From an uncultured Lysobacter sp. (GTDB lineage Bacteria > Pseudomonadota > Gammaproteobacteria > Xanthomonadales > Xanthomonadaceae): DNA of 6,258 nucleotides. The position numbers and the translations under genes are program-made. The DNA is taken from contig CAMLHR010000082.1 in the NCBI GenBank assembly GCA_946479915.1, positions 1 through 6,258 of the forward strand, written 5' to 3'. This document shows, piece after piece, positions 1 to 4,519 of this stretch. Numbering within the stretch: the first letter of the stretch is position 1; each line of letters begins with the position of its first letter. Under the pieces are notes generated by a model. That model did not search any database and was not told where the DNA came from. It was given only the letters and a program-made list of their open reading frames with translations.

Positions 1-3
1 CGG

Positions 4-35
4 GAATAATCCGCGCGCCCGCGTCCGGATTATCC
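4..35 (-). terminator. Possible transcription terminator downstream of proS
   Basis: On the proS transcript, bases 35-26 can pair with 13-4: eight Watson-Crick pairs (26-33 with 6-13), one G-U pair (34 with 5) and a closing G-C pair (35 with 4), around a 12-nt loop. The hairpin begins 8 nt after the proS stop codon, a usual place for a terminator. There is no clear run of U after the stem, which counts against a classical intrinsic terminator. The left arm is also part of the tandem repeat, so other folds compete with it. Confidence 0.35.
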
Positions 36-50
36 GGGCGGATTATCCGG
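26..50. repeat. Tandem 12-bp palindromic repeats over the proS stop codon
   Basis: The 12-mer CGGATTATCCGG occurs twice, at 26-37 and 39-50, separated by one base, giving a 13-bp period. The first 11 bases of each copy are a perfect odd palindrome (CGGAT-N-ATCCG). A third, degenerate copy with two mismatches lies at 3-13. The TAA stop of proS is formed by the right-hand copy. I saw no other full copy of this word in the window. It may be part of a terminator, a small intergenic repeat family, or paired protein-binding sites; the sequence alone does not decide. Confidence 0.75.
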
Positions 51-1770
51 CGCGATCGGCCGCGCCGAGGCGGCCGAACAGAGCGGCGCGGTCGAGCGCC
101 TCGGAACCGGCGGCGTCGCGCGCGCGGTATTCGAACGTCCCCGCCTCCAGGCCGCGCCCGGAGACGACCACGCGGTGCGGGATGCCGACCAGCTCGATGT
201 CCGCGAACATCGCGCCCGGTCGGAGTCCGCGGTCGTCGAGCACGACGTCCAGTCCCGCGGCACCCAGGTCGCGGTACAGGGCCTCGGCGGCCTCGGCGAC
301 GGCGGTGTCGCCCTTGGGATTGATGACGCACACGGCGACCTGCCACGGCGCCATCGCCGTGGGCCAGCGGATGCCGGCGTCGTCGTGGTTCTGCTCGATC
401 GCCGCCGCGACGATGCGCGACACGCCGATGCCGTAGCAGCCCATCGCGGGGACGGTCGCCTTGCCGGCGGCGTCGAGCACGGTGCAGCCCATGGCCTCGG
501 CGTAGCGGCGCCCGAGCTGGAAGACATGGCCGACCTCGATGCCGCGCGCGATCGACAGCGTGCCGCGGCCGTCGGGCGACGGATCGCCCTCGACGACGTT
601 GCGGATGTCGGCGACCTCGTCCGGTTCCGGCAGGTCGCGGCCCCAGTTGACGCCGGCCAGGTGGAAGCCGCGCTCGTTGGCGCCGACGACGAAGTCCGCC
701 ATCGCGCCGACGCTTCGGTCGGCGATGACGCGGATCGGCTTGCGCGGGGCGACCGGGCCGAGGAAGCCGGGCTCGCCGCCCAGGTGCGCCCTGATTTCGT
801 CTTCGGTGGCGAGGTGGTGGTCCGCCATGCCCGCGAGCTTGGCCAGCTTGAGCGCGTTGACCACGTGGTCGCCGCGCACCAGCGCGAGCACGAACACCCC
901 CTCCGACGCCTCGTCGGCGGCCATCAGCGCGACCGCCTTGACCGTGCGCGCGAGCGGGATCCCGAGCAGCGCCGCGACGTCCTCGCAGGTCTTCTGGGTC
1001 GGGGTCTCCACCTTGCGCATCGCCTCGGCGGGCGCGGGCCGCGGACCCGGGGCCACCGCTTCGGCGAGCTCGACGTTGGCCGCGTAATCCGATCCACCGG
1101 AGAAGGCGATCGCGTCCTCGCCCGAATCGGCCAGCACGTGGAACTCGTGCGACGCGTTGCCGCCGATCGCGCCGGTGTCGGCGAACACCGCGCGGTGGCG
1201 CAGGCCCAGGCGCGTGAAGATGCGGCCGTAGGCGTCGTACATGTTGCGGTATTCGCGGTCGAGCCCGGCGTCGTCCAGGTGGAACGAGTACGCGTCCTTC
1301 ATCAGGAACTCGCGCGCGCGCATCACGCCGAAGCGCGGGCGGATCTCGTCGCGGAACTTGGTCTGGATCTGGAAGAAGGTCACCGGCAGCTGCTTGTACG
1401 ACTGCAGCTCGTTGCGCGCGAAGTCGGTGATGACTTCCTCGTGGGTGGGACCGAAGCAGTACCAGGCCTCCTTGCGGTCCTGCATCTTCAGCAGCTGGCC
1501 GCCGAACTTCCCCCAGCGGCCGGTCTCCTCCCACAGTTCCTTCGGCTGCACCGCCGGCATCAGCAGCTCGATCGCGCCGGCGCGCTGCATTTCCTCGCGC
1601 ACCACCGCCTCGACGCGCCGCAGCACGCGCAGTCCCAGCGGCGACCAGGTGTACAGGCCGGCGGCGAGCTTGCGGATCATGCCGGCCTTGAGCATCAGCC
1701 TGTGGCTGGCGACCTCGGCCTCGGCGGGGGTTTCCTTGCTGGTGGACAGGTGGAACTGCGACAGGCGCAT
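43..1770 (-). CDS. proS: Prolyl-tRNA synthetase (class II, bacterial type with editing domain)
   Basis: Cytoplasmic enzyme that joins proline to tRNA-Pro using ATP. The 575-residue product matches the usual bacterial length of about 565-575. Seen in sequence: the N-terminus opens [10 protein letters not shown] and leads into the catalytic core, with a GPTHEE segment (107-112), class II motif 2 ([10 protein letters not shown], 139-148) and motif 3 (GCYGIGVSR, 444-452). The insertion between motifs 2 and 3 (about 224-408) fits the editing domain that clears mischarged Ala-tRNA-Pro, including TVKAV with a lysine (K278) near the known editing lysine. The C-terminal anticodon-binding domain (about 475-575) has [20 protein letters not shown]. 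The frame stays open well upstream, but family homology begins at the ATG at 1770. A CGAAGG Shine-Dalgarno-like sequence lies about 10 nt before it. The TAA stop (45-43) falls inside a palindromic repeat. No key residue is visibly missing. Identification is very secure; the start is well supported. Confidence 0.97.
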   Translation of the reverse strand: MRLSQFHLSTSKETPAEAEVASHRLMLKAGMIRKLAAGLYTWSPLGLRVLRRVEAVVREEMQRAGAIELLMPAVQPKELWEETGRWGKFGGQLLKMQDRKEAWYCFGPTHEEVITDFARNELQSYKQLPVTFFQIQTKFRDEIRPRFGVMRAREFLMKDAYSFHLDDAGLDREYRNMYDAYGRIFTRLGLRHRAVFADTGAIGGNASHEFHVLADSGEDAIAFSGGSDYAANVELAEAVAPGPRPAPAEAMRKVETPTQKTCEDVAALLGIPLARTVKAVALMAADEASEGVFVLALVRGDHVVNALKLAKLAGMADHHLATEDEIRAHLGGEPGFLGPVAPRKPIRVIADRSVGAMADFVVGANERGFHLAGVNWGRDLPEPDEVADIRNVVEGDPSPDGRGTLSIARGIEVGHVFQLGRRYAEAMGCTVLDAAGKATVPAMGCYGIGVSRIVAAAIEQNHDDAGIRWPTAMAPWQVAVCVINPKGDTAVAEAAEALYRDLGAAGLDVVLDDRGLRPGAMFADIELVGIPHRVVVSGRGLEAGTFEYRARDAAGSEALDRAALFGRLGAADRAG

Positions 1771-1816
1771 GGGGACGGGGCCTTCGGGCGGTTTCGCACG
1801 GAAAGACCGCCATTCT

Positions 1817-1850
1817 GCCGCGCGCCGGCCCGCGGCGCGAGGCGCGCGGC
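1817..1850 (-). terminator. Perfect 10-bp GC stem-loop after the DUF4124 gene (possible terminator)
   Basis: GCCGCGCGCC at 1817-1826 and GGCGCGCGGC at 1841-1850 are exact reverse complements around a 14-nt loop. The stem begins 2 nt past the stop codon of the DUF4124 gene and ends 46 nt before the proS start. All pairs are G-C, so it should be very stable. The minus-strand sequence beyond it (AGAATGGCGGTCTTTC) has no real U tract, so it could be a weak terminator, an attenuator, or a 3'-end stabilising hairpin. In DNA this rich in G+C, some perfect stems arise by chance. Confidence 0.45.
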
Positions 1851-1852
1851 GC

Positions 1853-2260
1853 TCAGGCGCCCGCGGCGGGCGCGTCGCAGTAGGTGTCCAGCATCGTCTC
1901 GGCGAGCCGCGCCTGCGTCTCGCGTTCCTCCATGCCCAGGATCCTGTCGGCCTTGCCGTCGCCGTCCGTGTCCTGCTGCACCGGCGTGTCGCCCCGCAGC
2001 AGGGCGAGGTGGCGGCGCACCTCGGCGCACTGCGGGTCCTCGCCGGTTGCCGCCTCGTCCGTGTCCACCGCGGCGTTGTCCGTGGCGGGCGGCGGCGCCT
2101 GGATCCGCTGCCTTTCGTACTCGCCCTCGGCCGGCGGCGCATCGCCGTAATGGGTCACGCCGTCGGCGTCGGTCCACTTGTAGACCTGGTCGGCGGCGGA
2201 TGCGGCCGGCGCCGCGCACATGGCCAGGCAGAAGGCGAGGGCAACGGGGGTCGGGCGCAT
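1853..2260 (-). CDS. Secreted DUF4124-domain protein
   Basis: Predicted 135-residue exported protein of unknown function. Seen in sequence: residues 1-22 are a Sec-type signal peptide (basic start MRPT, hydrophobic core, likely cleavage after AASA). A DUF4124 core follows directly ([18 protein letters not shown], 26-43), the short N-terminal domain common in gammaproteobacterial envelope proteins. The middle (about 53-77) is Ala/Pro/Asp-rich and probably flexible. The C-terminal part holds two cysteines (C78, C128) that could form a disulfide, and a DTDGDGKAD stretch (98-106) resembling a calcium-binding loop. The ATG at 2260 is preferred over an in-frame upstream ATG at 2308 because it gives a clean signal peptide and has GGAGGA just before it. 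The gene stands alone between the cytochrome gene (96-bp gap) and proS (82-bp gap). The domain call is firm; the function is unknown, and I see no link to either neighbour. Confidence 0.88.
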   Translation of the reverse strand: MRPTPVALAFCLAMCAAPAASAADQVYKWTDADGVTHYGDAPPAEGEYERQRIQAPPPATDNAAVDTDEAATGEDPQCAEVRRHLALLRGDTPVQQDTDGDGKADRILGMEERETQARLAETMLDTYCDAPAAGA

Positions 2261-2264
2261 GCGG

Positions 2265-2270
2265 TCCTCC
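2265..2270 (-). promoter_or_regulatory. Shine-Dalgarno site of the DUF4124 gene
   Basis: The minus strand reads GGAGGA here, with the GGAGG core 5 nt before the ATG at 2260. It is the strongest ribosome-binding site in the window and decides the start of the DUF4124 gene against the upstream ATG at 2308. Confidence 0.8.
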
Positions 2271-2283
2271 ACGGACGGTCGAA

Positions 2284-2298
2284 CTCGGAGGGCCCGAG
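2284..2298 (-). terminator. Short hairpin in the cytochrome c / DUF4124 spacer (weak)
   Basis: CTCGG (2284-2288) and CCGAG (2294-2298) form a 5-bp stem that a G-U pair could extend by one. It lies in the 96-bp spacer after the cytochrome c gene and 24 nt before the DUF4124 start. No U tract follows, so it is only a weak candidate terminator for the oxidase operon, or a leader hairpin of the DUF4124 gene. I found no convincing -35/-10 pair in this spacer. Confidence 0.2.
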
Positions 2299-2356
2299 AT
2301 TGCCGCATTCGGCGTCGCCCTGCCGCAACTTTCGGCCCGGGGTGTGACCGGATGCG

Positions 2357-3544
2357 TCATCCGCGCCCCGGACAGCCCCCGGGCCGCGCCGCGTAATAGG
2401 TCGCCAGGTCGCGGATGTCGCGGTCCTCCAGGTGCGCGGCGGCCGCGCGCATCAGCCCGGCATAGGCGGTGCCGCCCCGGCGCCTGGCGCGGAACAGCTC
2501 GAGCTGGAGGGCGAGGTAATCCGCGTGCTGGCCCGCCAGCGCCGGATACAGCGGATGGCGGTCGCCGCCTTCGTGGCAGGCCGCGCACGCCGGGATCTTC
2601 CTCTCCGCGTCGCCGGAGGCCGCCAGCGCGGCGCCGCGCGCGAACGCGGCCGGGTCTTCGCACGCCGGCGCGGCCGCGCCGGACGCCATCCCGGCGTAAT
2701 GGCCCGCGAGCCGGTCGACCTGTCGCGACGACAGCCCCGCGGCCACCGGTTCCATGAAGCCGCTGTGCCGCCGGCCGTCCGCGAACGCGCGCAGGCTGGC
2801 CGCGAGGTACGCCGCATCGAGCCCGGCCAGGCGCGGGAAGGCGCCGCCGCGTCCCATCCCGTCGGCGCCATGGCAGCGCGTGCAATCGGCGAGCACGGGT
2901 GCCAGGGGGGCATCGAGCAGCGACATCCGCGCGTCGGCGCCGCCATCCGGCGACGTGGCCGCGTCGCCGTACGCGAGCGCGCGGAATTCCCCCGCCGACA
3001 TCCGCGGTTGGGCCCGCAGGAACGCGACCATCGCCCAGACCTCGTCCTCGCGCGCGAGCGCCGGCCACGCGGGCATCGCGGTGTACTTGATGCCGTGGCG
3101 CACGATCCAGAACAGTTCCTCGTCGCGCAGCGCCCCGGTGCCCGCCGGCAGGAAGGGCGGCTTCGGCGTCATGCCGAGGACCACCCGCGCGCGACCGCGG
3201 CCGGGCGCGCCGTGGCAGGGCAGGCAGCCGGAGGCGTAGTGGCCGGCACCCTTGAGCACCAGCGCCGGGTCGTCGAGCGGGGGCGCCTGCACGCCGAGCG
3301 TGTGCGTGTGCACCGAGCGGCGCATCGCGAACTGCAGCAGGGCGCGGGTGGCGTCCCAGTGTCCCTGGCTGGCGGCGACCGGCACCAGGCCGGCGGCCAC
3401 GAAGAGCAGCACGCCCGCGCCCAGCAGCGCGAACAGCACGACGGCGCGGCAGAGCGCCACCAGCCAGCCGTCGCCCACGAGGCACGCCCACGCTCGCGCG
3501 GGCCATCGCCGCCACCAGGGACGCGTTCCTGCGCGGTCAGCCAT
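2357..3544 (-). CDS. Membrane-anchored three-heme cytochrome c
   Basis: Predicted 395-residue electron carrier anchored in the inner membrane with its hemes in the periplasm. Seen in sequence: a basic N-terminus (RAGTRPWWRRW), one hydrophobic segment (about 27-57) acting as uncleaved anchor, then three CxxCH heme c sites: CLPCH (107-111), CTRCH (221-225) and CAACH (320-324). Likely distal methionines are M157 (KYTAMPAW), M264 (SGFMEP) and M365 (AGLMRA). The first domain resembles a single-heme class I cytochrome c. Domains two and three resemble the two halves of a cytochrome c4, each ending in a GL/HL..R-alternating helix with LAGHY or LATYY. The ATG overlaps the ctaG stop by 8 bp (ATGGCTGA), with only a weak GGGTGG-like ribosome site, so translation is probably coupled. 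As the last gene of the oxidase cluster it is a good candidate electron donor to the oxidase; that role is inferred. Confidence 0.9.
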   Translation of the reverse strand: MADRAGTRPWWRRWPARAWACLVGDGWLVALCRAVVLFALLGAGVLLFVAAGLVPVAASQGHWDATRALLQFAMRRSVHTHTLGVQAPPLDDPALVLKGAGHYASGCLPCHGAPGRGRARVVLGMTPKPPFLPAGTGALRDEELFWIVRHGIKYTAMPAWPALAREDEVWAMVAFLRAQPRMSAGEFRALAYGDAATSPDGGADARMSLLDAPLAPVLADCTRCHGADGMGRGGAFPRLAGLDAAYLAASLRAFADGRRHSGFMEPVAAGLSSRQVDRLAGHYAGMASGAAAPACEDPAAFARGAALAASGDAERKIPACAACHEGGDRHPLYPALAGQHADYLALQLELFRARRRGGTAYAGLMRAAAAHLEDRDIRDLATYYAARPGGCPGRG

Positions 3545-4157
3545 GGGTCGCCACCCGGTCGCGGTCGCGCAGCAGCGCCGCGAGCAGCCAGAGCGCGCCG
3601 GCGAGGTAGGCGGTGCCGCCGATCGCGAGCATCAGCACGCCGCCGAGTTGCTGGTCCGCCAGGGCGTGCCCGTACAGCGACCGGCCGGCGAGGGCGAGCA
3701 GCACGCCGAGCAGGGTCATGTGCATCGAGGTGAGCAGCAGCCCGCCGATGCCGGCCGCGGCGCGCTCGCGCCAGTGCGCACGGTGGCCGCCGAACGCCGA
3801 CAGCCACAGCAGCAGGCCGACCGCGAGGAAGCTGCCCTGCTCGAGCGCGCGCATCGCCATCCCGTGCGCGGCGGCATGGTGCAGCACCGGGGCGTGCCAG
3901 GCCCAGACGACGACGAATTCGAGCACCGACGCGGGCACCGGCGCGAACACCGCGGGCCAGCGGCGCGCCGGGTCGAACCGGCTTCCGGCGAGGCCCGCGG
4001 CGAGCAGGGGCGCCGCCACCGCCACGACCGCCATGTGCATCAGCATGTGCGCCCAGAACGCGTGCCCCGACCAGGTGGGCAACGGTCCCGCCCATGCCGC
4101 GACGAGCACGAGCAGCCCGGCGGCGAGCATCCACCGTTGGCGCGTCGTCCAGGTCAT
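3537..4157 (-). CDS. ctaG: Cytochrome c oxidase assembly protein, caa3_CtaG family
   Basis: A 206-residue polytopic inner-membrane protein of the caa3_CtaG family, needed in Bacillus for assembly of active caa3 oxidase; it is unrelated to the Cox11-type copper chaperone that shares the name. Seen in sequence: about six hydrophobic helices (near 9-24, 36-56, 72-90, 104-123, 134-157, 170-195). Family-like polar positions are FWAHMLMHM (34-42), WAWHAPVLHH (85-94), SMHMTLLG (144-151) and ADQQLGGVLM (167-176). The clustered histidines and methionines would suit metal handling, which is inference. The frame is open upstream, but that part overlaps the previous gene in another frame and lacks family character. 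The ATG at 4157 begins MTWTTRQRW and overlaps the upstream stop in ATGA. Its place between oxidase and cytochrome c genes supports the call. Confidence 0.9.
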   Translation of the reverse strand: MTWTTRQRWMLAAGLLVLVAAWAGPLPTWSGHAFWAHMLMHMAVVAVAAPLLAAGLAGSRFDPARRWPAVFAPVPASVLEFVVVWAWHAPVLHHAAAHGMAMRALEQGSFLAVGLLLWLSAFGGHRAHWRERAAAGIGGLLLTSMHMTLLGVLLALAGRSLYGHALADQQLGGVLMLAIGGTAYLAGALWLLAALLRDRDRVATHG

Positions 4158-4519
4158 CGGCACGTCCCGATCACGACCACGGACAGCGCGACGTAGGCGA
4201 CGGCGACGAACGACAACCCGCACAGCAGCAGCGTCGCGTAGCCCAGGAACCGCGTGCGGTCGCCGGTGGTCGGCTCGTCGTGCGGCGGCGCTTCGCCGCC
4301 CCCCCGGTGCCGCAGCCAGCCGCTCCACCCGCACCAGGCGATGACGGCCAGCGCGACCACCGTGTAGGCGAACACGGCGGTGCGCGCGCCACCGAGCGGC
4401 GCGGCCGGCGCCGCCTTGGCGCACCAGGTCGCGGCGGTCACGTACGAGGCGAGGAAGTGCAGCGCCCACGTCGCGGGCCCCGCGACGAGCGACCACAGGC
4501 CGGCGCGCGACGCGTTCAC
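4154..4519 (-). CDS. Small three-helix membrane protein of the oxidase cluster, function unknown
   Basis: A 121-residue hydrophobic protein that I do not recognise as a characterised family. Seen in sequence: three likely membrane helices (about 8-32, 45-69, 91-118). The first contains GPATWALHFLASY (14-26). A charged loop (70-90) has RHRGGGEAPPHDEP. Cysteines are C33, C63, C100 and C120, and H21 lies within helix 1. It starts at a GTG (4519) that overlaps the oxidase stop in GTGA, and it ends in the ATGA overlap with ctaG. There is no good ribosome-binding site, so translation probably depends on the gene before it. The protein has no methionine besides the initiator, so no internal ATG competes. 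Position and coupling suggest an accessory subunit or assembly helper of the terminal oxidase, but that is inference from context only. The gene is real with high likelihood, since its frame gives coherent helices and exact junctions. Confidence 0.82.
   Translation of the reverse strand: MNASRAGLWSLVAGPATWALHFLASYVTAATWCAKAAPAAPLGGARTAVFAYTVVALAVIAWCGWSGWLRHRGGGEAPPHDEPTTGDRTRFLGYATLLLCGLSFVAVAYVALSVVVIGTCR

Noticed and set aside
1771..2142. N-terminal extension of proS up to 2142
   Set aside because: The extra residues are Arg/Pro-rich, out of frame with the DUF4124 gene they overlap, and absent from the family; ATG at 1770 begins the conserved MRLSQFHL start.
2204..2227. Possible lipobox (LAMC) in the DUF4124 signal peptide
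   Set aside because: Met at the -1 position does not fit the usual lipobox, and a normal signal peptidase I site (AASA) follows a few residues later.
2261..2308. Upstream in-frame ATG (2308) as start of the DUF4124 gene
   Set aside because: It would place 16 charged residues before the signal peptide, while the ATG at 2260 has a strong GGAGGA site 4-5 nt upstream.
2261..2356. Promoter in the spacer before the DUF4124 gene (TTGCGG with CAATCT on the minus strand)
   Set aside because: The spacing is about 20 nt and both boxes are poor matches, so I cannot support it as a sigma-70 promoter.
175..2757. Very long open frame on the plus strand (860 codons) opposite proS, the DUF4124 gene and the cytochrome gene
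   Set aside because: It is antisense to well-recognised genes, crosses gene boundaries, and gives a low-complexity Arg/Ala/Gly-rich product. GC-rich codon use removes stop codons from opposite frames.
1695..3515. Long minus-strand frame (606 codons) running through the cytochrome c, DUF4124 and proS 5' regions
   Set aside because: It is an alternate-frame shadow with Arg/Pro/Gly-rich sequence and no recognisable domain, overlapping three supported genes.
2432..3733. Plus-strand open frame of 433 codons opposite the cytochrome c gene
   Set aside because: It is antisense to a gene with three CxxCH heme sites and has no domain or plausible start signal.
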